Positions 8,868-16,239 of a stretch of 64,000 bases of DNA are shown here, in pieces. The stretch comes from Rhizobacter sp. (GTDB lineage: Bacteria > Pseudomonadota > Gammaproteobacteria > Burkholderiales > Burkholderiaceae_C), in assembly GCA_019635355.1 (NCBI GenBank), contig JAHBZQ010000001.1:3224001-3288000 (forward strand), given 5' to 3'. The first letter of the stretch is position 1. Each line of letters starts with the position of its first letter. The notes under the pieces were generated by a model that was given only the letters and a program-made list of their open reading frames with translations, made no database searches and was not told where the DNA came from. The translations under genes were made by a program, and so were the position numbers.

Positions 8868-8893
8868 TTGGTGAACGCTCCCGCGTTCACCAA
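8868..8893 (+). other. Strong hairpin in the IS left end (bridge-RNA candidate or terminator)
   Basis: TTGGTGAACG (8868-8877) and CGTTCACCAA (8884-8893) form a perfect 10-bp stem with the 6-base loop CTCCCG. A pyrimidine-rich stretch follows (TTCATTCCTTTACTTG), but there is no clean T run. It may be a structural element of an IS110 bridge RNA encoded in this 220-base non-coding stretch upstream of the transposase, or a weak terminator for metE. Confidence 0.5.
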
Positions 8894-9071
8894 TTCATTC
8901 CTTTACTTGTATCTTTCTTTCACCCCCTTGCAGGAGACTGCAGGGAGAGCCAAGTTCGCGGTCGGCGCGCCAAACCTGATCCTTACGAGAGCTTGCAGTT
9001 CGAAGTGAAGCTATTGGCCAACGCGCCGGCCCGTTCTTCCCACAACCGTGTAGCCCGAACAGTTGCCAATC

Positions 9072-10073
9072 ATGAACATGCATCCGCAAGTCAGGGTAGC
9101 GAGCGGCGAGCAGCGGCCCAACGCAGGCATCGACGTGTCCAAACAGCATCTGGATGCTTGTTGGAGCGAAGTTGAACTGCGCGTGGCCAACGACGCCGGT
9201 GGGTGGAACGAGCTGATCGCCAGGCTCGTGGCCGAGCGCGTAGACCTCGTGGTCATAGAAGCCACGGGAGGCTACGAGCGAGGCTTGGTGTGTGCGCTGC
9301 AGGAAGCGGACGTAGCCGTCGCACGGATCAATCCGCGCCAAGCGCGCGACTTTGCCAAGTCGATGGGTGTACTGGCCAAGACCGATCGGGTGGACGCACG
9401 CTGCCTGCGTGACCTGGCCGACGTGCTGGCACGGCACAAGGAGCGCCACAAGTACATCACCGCTCCGTCGGACCCGCAGCGTGAGGCGCTCAACTCGCTG
9501 ATGCTGCGGCGGCGCCAGCTGGTGGACATGCGTGCCGCAGAAGCCAACCGCCTGGCGGTGGCGGCGCACAAGAAGGCCAAGAGCAGCGTCCTGGCCGTCA
9601 AGCGTGTGCTGGATAAGCAGATCGAGCAAATCGACCAGGAAATCCAGCGGCACATCGATGACCACTTCGACAGCCAGAGGCAGCTGCTGGACAGTGTCAA
9701 AGGCGTGGGTGCAGTGACCATCGTGACGCTGCTGGCGGCCTTGCCGGAGTTGGGCAAGTTGAACCGGCGGGCCATCGCCAAGCTCGTGGGGACGGCCCCC
9801 ATGGCGCACGATTCGGGCCCGCGCAAGGGAAGTCGCCACATCTGGGGTGGTCGTGCGGCGGTGCGCTCGGTGATCTACATGGCGGCGTTGTCGGCGAGCC
9901 GAAGCAACCCGGTCATCAGCACGCACTACCAGCGCTTGGTGGCCGCAGGCAAGCCCAAGAAGGTCGCGCTGGTGGCCTGCATGCGCAAGCTTCTCGTCAT
10001 CCTCAACGCAATGCTGCGTGACGGCTCCGCATGGAATCCCGACAAACACATCCCTCTCAAGACCTCTTCTTGA
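9072..10073 (+). CDS. IS110-family DEDD transposase (recombinase)
   Basis: A 333-residue IS110-type recombinase. The N-terminal RuvC-like domain carries the DEDD residues: D21 (GIDVSKQ), E63 (VIEATGGYE), and D105 with D108 (KTDRVDARCL). After a coiled linker (about 150-200) comes the C-terminal Transposase_20 domain (VKGVGAVTIVTLLAALPELG, then HIWGGRAAVRSVIYMAALSASRSNP), which supplies the serine nucleophile in this family. It appears full length and intact. The ATG at 9072 is used, with another at 9078 and a TTG at 9063. IS110 recombinases act with a structured bridge RNA made from the element's non-coding end. Confidence 0.95.
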   Translation: MNMHPQVRVASGEQRPNAGIDVSKQHLDACWSEVELRVANDAGGWNELIARLVAERVDLVVIEATGGYERGLVCALQEADVAVARINPRQARDFAKSMGVLAKTDRVDARCLRDLADVLARHKERHKYITAPSDPQREALNSLMLRRRQLVDMRAAEANRLAVAAHKKAKSSVLAVKRVLDKQIEQIDQEIQRHIDDHFDSQRQLLDSVKGVGAVTIVTLLAALPELGKLNRRAIAKLVGTAPMAHDSGPRKGSRHIWGGRAAVRSVIYMAALSASRSNPVISTHYQRLVAAGKPKKVALVACMRKLLVILNAMLRDGSAWNPDKHIPLKTSS

Positions 10074-10102
10074 CTTGACACCGAACACAGTTGCTTCACT
10101 CC

Positions 10103-10127
10103 ACACGGCGCCCTGCCGCAGCAACGC
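10103..10127 (-). repeat. Right inverted repeat of the IS110-type element
   Basis: This is the inverted copy of 8826-8850 with one mismatch (CACGGCGCCCTG, then C instead of T, then CGCAGCAACGC). It begins 30 bases after the transposase stop. Confidence 0.75.
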
Positions 10128-10181
10128 GGCACGGCCGTCGCACGGCAAAGATTTCTAGCGGGCGACCACTGTGTCTCCCGG

Positions 10182-10286
10182 CGCGGGTGTGGGGTGGGTG
10201 ACGCAGTGAAGTCAAGGAGGAGACGAAGACCACGGGAGTGGTCTTCGTCGGGGGACATGAACGGAGTCACCCACCCCACGCCCGCG
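10182..10286. repeat. Nested 105-bp palindrome at the 3' end of the MocR gene
   Basis: The outer arms 10182-10202 and 10266-10286 are 21-bp inverted repeats with one mismatch (core GTGGGGTGGGTGAC / GTCACCCACCCCAC). The inner arms 10222-10233 and 10238-10249 are a perfect 12-bp repeat around the loop GGGA. Both pairs share almost the same axis, near 10235. The right outer arm contains the MocR stop codon and last codons, so the left arm looks like an inverted copy of the gene end. Confidence 0.75.
10222..10249 (-). terminator. Probable terminator of the MocR operon
   Basis: GACGAAGACCAC and GTGGTCTTCGTC form a perfect 12-bp stem with a 4-base loop, 18 bases beyond the MocR stop on the minus strand. 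It is followed by a short pyrimidine-rich stretch (TCTCCTCCTT) rather than a long T run. Confidence 0.6.
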
Positions 10287-11721
10287 ACGCCGCTCCGACG
10301 ACGACAGGCCCCAACGCCCGAGCCGCCGAACGGAGCGCCCGCTCCGAAAACCCCGCGTACCCAAACACCCACCCGCGCCGGCGTGTCTCCACGCCATACA
10401 AGGACAGCGGCGCGAGGTACACGCCCGCCTCTCCGGCCGCGCGGCTCAACGCCGTGTCATCCCGCCCCGCCGCGATCTCGAAGGACAGATGCATGCCCTG
10501 CCCCGCCGGCGTCAACTGCAGCCGCCCGTCGGTCGCCTTGCGCAAGGACTCGACCAGCACCGCCTGCCGTTCCTGATACAGCTCGCGCATTCGCCGCAGG
10601 TGGCGCAGCAGGTGGCCCTCGGTGATGAAGCGCGCCAGCACCTCCTGCGAGGCGCCCGGGCTGTGGCGGTCGGTGAGCGAGCGGGCGCTGGCAAAAGCTT
10701 CCACCAGGTGGTGTGGCAGCACGATGAAGCCGAGCCGCAGGCCCGGGTGCAGCGTCTTCGAGAAAGTGCCCACGTAGAGCACACGTTCGCTGTGCGGCAG
10801 GCTGCACAGCGCGGGGATGCGGTGCGTGCCGTACTGGAATTCGCCGTCGTAGTCGTCTTCCACGATCCACGCGCGCTGCTGGCGCGCCCACTCCAGCAGC
10901 TCCAGCCGGCGCGGCAGGCCCATGTGCACGCCGAGCGGGAACTGGTGCGTGGGCGTGACCACCGCCATGCGCGCCCGCGGCCAGCGCGCCGCACCCTCGG
11001 CGATGTCGAAGCCCTGGGCGTCGACCTCCACCGGCCGCACCGTGACGCCGTGGCTGAGGAGGCACGCACGGATGCCGAGGTAGCCCGGGTCTTCGACCAT
11101 CACCTCGTCGCCCACGTCGAGCAGCAGCCGGGCCAGCAGGTCGATGGCCTGCTGCGAGCCCGAGGTCACCACGACCTGACCCGGCTCGCAGCGGATGCCG
11201 CGCGACACCAGCAGCCACTGCGCGATCGCCTCGCGCAGTGGCGGGTGGCCGGCCGGCGAGCCGTACTGCGCGGTGCTCTGCTGCAGGCCGAGCGGCACCT
11301 GGCGCGCCAGGCGCGACCACAGCTCGAACGGGAAATCGGCCACCGAGGGCGCGCCGATGCGGTACGGCACCACCGCCGACACCGGCGGGCGCCAGCGCAA
11401 GGCGGTGTCGGCGATCTGCCGGCCGCGGCCCGACAAGCCGCTCTCGGGTTGCAGGGCCGCGCGCTGGCGGGGCGCGGCCGCGGGGTGCAGCGCGGCGAGG
11501 TCGGGCGCGACGTAGCTGCCGTCGCCCACCCGCGCCACGATGTAGCCCTCGGCGCGCAGCCGGTCGAGCGCCCACAGCACCGTGTTGCGCGCCACGCCCA
11601 GCGCCTGGGCGTGCTCGCGTGACGGCGGCAGCTTGCTGCCGGGCGCGAAGGTGCCCTGCTCGATGGCGCTGCGCAGCTGCAGGTAGACCCGCTGGCGCAG
11701 CGACGGCGCCGTGGCCGTCAG
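10267..11721 (-). CDS. MocR-family (GntR HTH + PLP aminotransferase-like) transcriptional regulator
   Basis: About 484 residues. An N-terminal GntR winged helix (about 8-75: LRSAIEQGTFAPGSKLPPSREHAQALGVARNTVLWAL, read in two parts around the HTH) is fused to a fold-type-I aminotransferase domain. The PLP-binding lysine lies in the VGTFSKTLHPGLRLGF segment, and the VEDDYDGEFQY motif supplies the PLP-ring aspartate. MocR proteins (PdxR, GabR, TauR) use PLP as effector. No ATG, GTG or TTG is available in frame near the domain start. The most plausible start is the CTG at 11721, which forms a CTGA overlap with the stop of the upstream gene. Regulated genes are unknown. Confidence 0.85.
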   Translation of the reverse strand: MTATAPSLRQRVYLQLRSAIEQGTFAPGSKLPPSREHAQALGVARNTVLWALDRLRAEGYIVARVGDGSYVAPDLAALHPAAAPRQRAALQPESGLSGRGRQIADTALRWRPPVSAVVPYRIGAPSVADFPFELWSRLARQVPLGLQQSTAQYGSPAGHPPLREAIAQWLLVSRGIRCEPGQVVVTSGSQQAIDLLARLLLDVGDEVMVEDPGYLGIRACLLSHGVTVRPVEVDAQGFDIAEGAARWPRARMAVVTPTHQFPLGVHMGLPRRLELLEWARQQRAWIVEDDYDGEFQYGTHRIPALCSLPHSERVLYVGTFSKTLHPGLRLGFIVLPHHLVEAFASARSLTDRHSPGASQEVLARFITEGHLLRHLRRMRELYQERQAVLVESLRKATDGRLQLTPAGQGMHLSFEIAAGRDDTALSRAAGEAGVYLAPLSLYGVETRRRGWVFGYAGFSERALRSAARALGPVVVGAASRAWGG

Positions 11722-12494
11722 AACGCCACCACCGCCGCCAGCGTGAAGCCCTGGGTGGTGTCGCGTGCGTCCTGCTTGATGACGGGCGCCGTGGGCACGC
11801 TGGTGTCGCTGCTCAGCGAGAGGCCCTTCGCCTTGATGATCTGCGTGCGGTAGCCGAGGTTGAAGTTGATGGCCTTGACGAAGCGCCCGAGCGGCAGGGT
11901 GTAGCCCAAGCCCACTTCGCTCAGCGAGTAGTCGGCCGACACGTCGCGCGAGCCCTTGATGTTGAGCACGCCGATGCCGAGTGCCCCGTATACCGAGAAG
12001 CCGCCCGACAGCGCCGACGCCGCGCTCACGCCGACCGTGGGGCCGGAGACCTGGTAGATCTTGAGGCCCGAGGCGGTGATCTGGTCGAACTTCTTGTAGC
12101 CGATGGTGGCCGCGAGGCCCGGGGTGATGTGGTAGCCGAAGTTGGCGTCGACCTCGCGCCGCTTGAACTCGGAGGGCCCGCCGAAATCCTCGAAGCTGTG
12201 GGTCGAGTTGACGGCCCCACTCACCGAGCCGATGAAGTCGCGGTAGCGGAAGCTCAGCTGGGGGATCACCATCGCCTTGGTCTTGGCGGACTCCTGGGTC
12301 ACGAACTCCTGGTTGCTGCCGTTTTCCTGGATGAACCAGGTCGACCAGTCGGCCACCCAGACCTTGGTGCCGAAGTTGACACCGAAATTGGACTCCTGGG
12401 CCTGGGCGGCACCGCCCGCCAGGGCGAAAGTCAGGGCGCAAAGGGTGGGCAGGCGCGGCGACACACGCCGGCCAGAGCGATCGGTTGTTTGCAT
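11718..12494 (-). CDS. Putative outer-membrane beta-barrel protein
   Basis: A 258-residue protein with a signal peptide (MQTTDRSGRRVSPRL, hydrophobic core, AQA-QE). It is rich in alternating polar/aromatic strands (FGVNFGTKVWVADWSTWF, ATIGYKKF, FNLGYRTQIIKAKGL) and ends in a hydrophobic strand with a terminal Phe (VVAF), the classic outer-membrane insertion signal. No specific family is recognised. The ATG at 12494 has a GGAG ribosome-binding site. It is the first gene of a two-gene operon; its TGA overlaps the presumed CTG start of the MocR gene. It is divergent from the caspase-like gene at 12740. Confidence 0.75.
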   Translation of the reverse strand: MQTTDRSGRRVSPRLPTLCALTFALAGGAAQAQESNFGVNFGTKVWVADWSTWFIQENGSNQEFVTQESAKTKAMVIPQLSFRYRDFIGSVSGAVNSTHSFEDFGGPSEFKRREVDANFGYHITPGLAATIGYKKFDQITASGLKIYQVSGPTVGVSAASALSGGFSVYGALGIGVLNIKGSRDVSADYSLSEVGLGYTLPLGRFVKAINFNLGYRTQIIKAKGLSLSSDTSVPTAPVIKQDARDTTQGFTLAAVVAF

Positions 12495-12739
12495 GAGAGG
12501 CTCCAACGACAGACGGGGTGGGCGAAGCCGGTGCGGACCCGGCTTCGGACGGGTGGCTTGGCGCACCCAACGGCCATGCGTCCAAGCGGAAAGCATGTTA
12601 GGCGTGACGTAAGTCAGCCTCCCCCTCAAAACAGCGGATGCCACACCGGCAGGCTCGGGGTATCTTTTGATACAGGGACGTGATAGAGCCGCACAGGCCG
12701 TCACCGCACGCGAGCCGATCCGTGCGACGGGATACCACC

Positions 12740-13765
12740 ATGAGCCAGAGCAAGACCTTCTTCGCCACCTGTGCCGCCGCCGCATGGCTGGCAGCGCTGT
12801 GCCTCGTGCCCACCGCGGCGCTGGCCCAGGCCCGCGCCGCCGCGCCGGCCGAACTCAAGCGCGTGGCGCTCGTGGTCGGCAACGCCCGCTACACCGGCGT
12901 GCCGGTGTTGACCAACACCCTGAGCGACGCCGACGACATGTGCAAGGCGCTGCGCGAACTCAAGTTCGACGTGCTGTGCGTGCGCGACCTCAAGACCCGG
13001 CGCGACTTCAAGCGCGCGGTGCAAGACTTCACCGGCAAGCTCGGCACCGGCGTGGCCGGCCTCTTCTACTACGCCGGGCACGGCCTGCAGATCGACGGCG
13101 AGAACTACCTCGTGCCCACCGACGCCCGCATCGAGCGCAAGGAGGACGTGGAAGACGAAACGGTGAGCCTGCGCTACGTGATGGCCGCGCTCGATGAGGC
13201 CCGCAGCGACTTCAGCTTCATCATCCTCGACGCCTGCCGCAACAGCCCCTTCACCCGCGGCTTCACCCGCGCCGTCAACCGCGGTCTGGCCGCCGTGAGC
13301 GACACCCCCACCGGCTCGCTGGTGCTCTACTCCACCGCCGCCAACGACACCGCCTCCGACGGCCCGAGCGGCCAGCGCAACAGCCCCTTCACCAAGCACC
13401 TGCTGACCCACATGCGGCAACCCGGCCTCACGGTCGAGGCCATGATCAAGCGGGTGTCGGCCGGCGTGCAAAACGACACCCAGGTGCAGGGCGGCAAACG
13501 CCAGGTGCCCTTCAGCTACGGCTCGTTCACCGGCGAGTTCTGCTTCGCCGGCTGCGCCAACCCGACCGAGCAGGCCGAGATGGCGCGCCTGAAGAAGGAG
13601 CGCGAGGCGCTCGAGAAGGCGCAGGCCGAACTGGCGCTGCGCGAAGCCGAACTCAAGCGCGCCACCCCGGCACCCGCTCCGGCACCGCCGCCTGCAGCCG
13701 AGCCGGCCACGCGCGCCACGGCGCCCAAGCCGGCGCCGCGGCCGGTGGTCGTGCCCTCGTTCTGA
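12740..13765 (+). CDS. Secreted caspase-family (peptidase C14) protein
   Basis: A 341-residue protein with a signal peptide (ending ALAQA). A caspase/metacaspase-type domain covers about residues 38-260. The catalytic dyad is intact: H114 in FYYAGHG and C166 in IILDACRNSPF. The domain is followed by a predicted coiled coil (about 275-305, AEMARLKKEREALEKAQAEL) and a proline/alanine-rich tail. Similar caspase-like proteins in proteobacteria are exported and of unclear role. The ATG at 12740 gives the full signal peptide; an upstream in-frame start would disrupt it. It is probably monocistronic. Confidence 0.88.
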   Translation: MSQSKTFFATCAAAAWLAALCLVPTAALAQARAAAPAELKRVALVVGNARYTGVPVLTNTLSDADDMCKALRELKFDVLCVRDLKTRRDFKRAVQDFTGKLGTGVAGLFYYAGHGLQIDGENYLVPTDARIERKEDVEDETVSLRYVMAALDEARSDFSFIILDACRNSPFTRGFTRAVNRGLAAVSDTPTGSLVLYSTAANDTASDGPSGQRNSPFTKHLLTHMRQPGLTVEAMIKRVSAGVQNDTQVQGGKRQVPFSYGSFTGEFCFAGCANPTEQAEMARLKKEREALEKAQAELALREAELKRATPAPAPAPPPAAEPATRATAPKPAPRPVVVPSF

Positions 13766-13790
13766 GGCCGACGGCGCGCCGGCACGGCGC

Positions 13791-13862
13791 GATTGGCTCC
13801 GGCACCCTGCGGGAATTGGCCCCTGTTGGTGGCGCGCAGCCCTCTACGATCAGGAGCCAATC
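13791..13862. promoter_or_regulatory. Repeated ATTGGC motifs upstream of the GNAT/OsmC/PaiB operon
   Basis: GATTGGCTCC at 13791-13800 is perfectly inverted as GGAGCCAATC at 13853-13862. A third copy, ATTGGCCCC, lies at 13815-13823. The spacing and proximity (22 bases) to the GNAT start suggest an operator or activator site. Which regulator uses it is not visible; the MocR protein at 10267-11721 is one possibility. Confidence 0.4.
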
Positions 13863-13883
13863 CACTCCCTGACCGTGCGCGCC

Positions 13884-14321
13884 ATGACGCTCCAGATCGC
13901 CCCGCTGGCCCCCGAAGACCGCCTGCCCTGGGAGACGCTCGCCCGCGGCTACAAGACCTTCTACAAGACCGAGGCCACGCCCGAGCAGTACGAGACCGCG
14001 TGGCAGCGCCTGCTCAAGCGTGACGAGGTCTACGGCCTGGGCGCGAAGCTCGGCGGCCGGCTGGTGGGCATCGCCCACCACCTCTTCCACACCGGCGTGT
14101 GGGCCCCGCGCTACTGCTACCTGCAAGACCTCTTCGTCGCGCCGGAGCAGCGCGGGCGCGGCGTGGCTCGGGCCCTGATCCACGCGGTGGCCGCCGCGGC
14201 ACGCGAGCGCGGCGCCCAGCGCTATTACTGGCTCACCCAGGAGCACAACCACACGGCGCGCACGCTGTACGACAAGGTGGCCCAATTCCAGGGCTTCATC
14301 CGTTACGACTTCCCCCTCTGA
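13884..14321 (+). CDS. GNAT-family N-acetyltransferase
   Basis: A 145-residue GCN5-related acetyltransferase. The acetyl-CoA-binding motif A is YLQDLFVAPEQRGRGVARALI (Q/RxxGxG/A). A following helix and the C-terminal ARTLYDKV segment complete the fold. The substrate is unknown. It is the first gene of a tight three-gene operon with an OsmC-like protein and a PaiB-type protein. PaiA (GNAT)/PaiB pairs occur together in other bacteria, which may be relevant. The ATG at 13884 is preferred over the GTG three codons upstream. Confidence 0.85.
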   Translation: MTLQIAPLAPEDRLPWETLARGYKTFYKTEATPEQYETAWQRLLKRDEVYGLGAKLGGRLVGIAHHLFHTGVWAPRYCYLQDLFVAPEQRGRGVARALIHAVAAAARERGAQRYYWLTQEHNHTARTLYDKVAQFQGFIRYDFPL

Positions 14322-14334
14322 CCCGGAGCACCCC

Positions 14335-14808
14335 ATGGCCGATCACGTCTACACCGCCACCACCGTCTGGCAGCGCGGCGACGCGCCCTTCAGCGACAAG
14401 CGCTACAGCCGGCGCCACGAGATCCATTTCGATGGCGGGCACGTGCTGCCGGCGTCGTCGTCCCCGCTGTCGGTGCGGGTGCCGTACTCCGACGCCGCGG
14501 CCGTCGACCCGGAAGAGAGCTTCATCGGCTCGATCTCCAGCTGCCACCTGCTGTGGTTCCTCGACATCGCCTGCCGCGCCGGCTTCGTGGTCGACGGCTA
14601 CCGCGACGAGGCGGTGGGCGTGATGGAGCCCAACGCCGAGGGCCGCGTGGCGATCACGCGCGTCACGCTGCGGCCGGCTGTGCGCTTTGCGGGCAAGCAA
14701 CCCACAAAAGAAGAGCACGAGCACCTGCACCACCGCGCGCATGAAGAGTGCTTCATCGCCAACTCGGTGAAGAGCGAGATCCTCTGCGAACCCACCATCG
14801 AGCGTTGA
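14335..14808 (+). CDS. OsmC/Ohr-family protein
   Basis: A 157-residue OsmC-like protein. The peroxidatic cysteine region is SISSCHLLWFLDIA (C70), and a second conserved cysteine lies in HEECFIANSV (C139). Both are in family positions for thiol-dependent organic hydroperoxide reduction. No signal peptide is seen, so it is cytoplasmic. It begins 13 bases after the GNAT stop and is followed after 4 bases by the PaiB-like gene, suggesting a small detoxification operon. The exact peroxide substrate is unknown. Confidence 0.9.
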   Translation: MADHVYTATTVWQRGDAPFSDKRYSRRHEIHFDGGHVLPASSSPLSVRVPYSDAAAVDPEESFIGSISSCHLLWFLDIACRAGFVVDGYRDEAVGVMEPNAEGRVAITRVTLRPAVRFAGKQPTKEEHEHLHHRAHEECFIANSVKSEILCEPTIER

Positions 14809-14812
14809 GCCC

Positions 14813-15442
14813 ATGTACACCCCGAGCCACTTCGACGAGACGCGGCCCGAGCCGCTGCAGCAGCTGCTGCACGACCACCCGCTGGGCCTCCTGATCACGC
14901 ACGGTGCCAACGGGTTGGACGCCAACCCCCTGCCCTTCCTGTACGACGCGCAGCCCGGTGGCGCCGGGGTGCTCACCGCCCACGTGGCCCGCGCCAACCC
15001 GGTCTGGAAAGACGCCGCCGACAGCGATGTGCTTGTCGTCTTCCAGGGCCCGCAGGCCTACATCTCACCCAGCTGGTACCCGAGCAAAGCCGAGAACGGC
15101 AAGGCGGTGCCGACCTGGAACTACATCGTGGTACAGGCGCGCGGCCGGCTCGTGGTGCGAGACGACGTGGAATGGCTGCGCCGCCTCGTCACCCGGCTCA
15201 CGCTGCGGCATGAATCGACGCAGGCCGTGCCGTGGCAGGTGAGCGATGCGCCGGCCGACTACCTCGACGCGATGCTGCGCGGCATCGTGGGCCTCGAGAT
15301 CCCGCTCACCTCGCTGCGCGGCAAATGGAAGATGAGCCAGAACCACCCGGCCGCCAACCGCGAAGGGGTGGCCCGCGGCCTGCGCACGCAGGGCGCCGCG
15401 GCGGGCGCGGTGGCCGACTGGGTGGAGAAGGCGGCGCGCTGA
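14813..15442 (+). CDS. PaiB-family FMN-binding negative transcriptional regulator
   Basis: A 209-residue protein starting MYTPSHFDETRPEPLQQLL, the standard N-terminus of PaiB-type proteins (PF04299). These have a split-barrel flavin-binding fold. Conserved segments include ANPLPFLYD, ISPSWYPSKAENGKAVPTWNY and LRGKWKMSQNHP. In Bacillus, PaiB acts with the acetyltransferase PaiA; here it closes an operon that begins with a GNAT. The family name says regulator, but no DNA-binding domain is evident, and a flavin-dependent enzyme role is equally possible. It is convergent with the next gene at a one-base gap. Confidence 0.9.
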   Translation: MYTPSHFDETRPEPLQQLLHDHPLGLLITHGANGLDANPLPFLYDAQPGGAGVLTAHVARANPVWKDAADSDVLVVFQGPQAYISPSWYPSKAENGKAVPTWNYIVVQARGRLVVRDDVEWLRRLVTRLTLRHESTQAVPWQVSDAPADYLDAMLRGIVGLEIPLTSLRGKWKMSQNHPAANREGVARGLRTQGAAAGAVADWVEKAAR

Positions 15443-15443
15443 A

Positions 15444-15935
15444 TCAGAAGCCGGGCGTGGGCGCGGCGCTGCTGCGCAGCGCCAGCTCGGTCTTGCGCGA
15501 GCTGTCGGGCGAGAGCGTCAGCTGCGAGTGTTCGCCGCGCGAGACCAGCTCGCCCCGCGCGTCGGTCGCCTTGCGGCCCCAGGTGGCGTTGAGGCCACGG
15601 CGTGCATCGGGGCGGCCGTAGGCACGCTCGACTTCGGCGGCCAGCGCCTTTGCGCCCACCGCCGCTTCGAGCCGCACGGTGTAGAGGCGGTCGTTCACGA
15701 AGCAGTAGTGCACCGCCTTGAGTTCGGTGTCGCCGAAAAGCAGGTTCTCGTTGGCGCGCTGGTAGCAGGTCAGCTCGCCTTCGCGCGACACGACCGTCGC
15801 ATCGGGCCCGAGCCGCTCGGCTTCGGCACCCCACTCGACGCCGCGGAAGCCGCGCAGCTGGAAGGCCTGCGCGCCCACGGCGGCGAGCACGAGAGAAAAC
15901 GCGATCAGGCGGGCGGCAGTGCGTGCGGTCTTCAT
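15444..15935 (-). CDS. Conserved secreted protein of unknown function
   Basis: A 163-residue protein with a signal peptide (MKTARTAARLIAFSL, cleavage near AQA-FQ). The mature part (FRGVEWGAEAERLGPDA, LTCYQRANENLLFGDTEL, YCFVNDRLYTVRLEA) has two Cys that could form a periplasmic disulfide. I do not recognise a characterised family. It is monocistronic; the ATG at 15935 is chosen for the signal peptide. Confidence 0.7.
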   Translation of the reverse strand: MKTARTAARLIAFSLVLAAVGAQAFQLRGFRGVEWGAEAERLGPDATVVSREGELTCYQRANENLLFGDTELKAVHYCFVNDRLYTVRLEAAVGAKALAAEVERAYGRPDARRGLNATWGRKATDARGELVSRGEHSQLTLSPDSSRKTELALRSSAAPTPGF

Positions 15936-16239
15936 GGCGTCAAGGCTCCGTGTGCTGCGGTGAGGCCAGTGTCTTGGGGCGCTGCGGGCTGTGTCAATTC
16001 GTAAACGACTGATACAACGCGTCGTCATTGCGCACAAATTCGCGCTCGATCCGCGTCTGAAGTGACGTTGTGCGTCACTTCACGAACCGCAGCTGCAACC
16101 GAAATGCAGCGACCGTATCAATCTGTACACAACCCTCAACCGTGAAAAAAGTCGGCCGAGAACCCGTCACCCCACCCGTCCTCCGCGGACGGACGGCAGT
16201 TCTTTCTCAGGTCCACTGTTCTAGCTAGGGAGAGTTGAA
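15936..16239. other. 304-bp intergenic region between divergent genes
   Basis: No coding potential is seen. It is locally less GC-rich and must hold the divergent promoters for the secreted protein (minus strand) and the ABC binding protein (plus strand). It contains the palindrome at 16058-16082 and an AGGGAG ribosome-binding site just before 16240. Confidence 0.7.
16058..16082. promoter_or_regulatory. Perfect 10-bp inverted repeat, candidate operator
   Basis: TGAAGTGACG (16058-16067) and CGTCACTTCA (16073-16082) are separated by TTGTG. It is an exact dyad, centred 170 bases upstream of the ABC binding-protein start, with no T run to suggest a terminator. Confidence 0.45.

Larger units (their letters stand above)
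8826..10127 (+). mobile_element. IS110-family insertion sequence with long inverted repeats
   Basis: A DEDD transposase gene (9072-10073) is bracketed by an inverted repeat: 8826-8850 on the left and 10103-10127 on the right, 25 bp with one mismatch. If these mark the ends, the element is 1302 bp, with about 245 bp of non-coding left end and about 54 bp of right end. IS110-group elements normally have no terminal inverted repeats, and the IS1111 group has short subterminal ones, so the exact ends are uncertain. The long left end is where IS110-group elements encode their bridge RNA. The element sits between the 3' ends of metE and the MocR gene and interrupts no gene. Confidence 0.75.

Noticed and set aside
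8813..10158. TCTAG at both sides of the IS element as a target-site duplication
   Set aside because: Five bases at unequal distances from the repeats is close to chance, and IS110 elements usually do not make conventional duplications. It is mentioned only as a weak hint.
12650..12680. GTATC-TTTT-GATAC between the outer-membrane and caspase genes as an operator
   Set aside because: The arms are only five bases, and there is no second site or known regulator; too weak to list as a feature.
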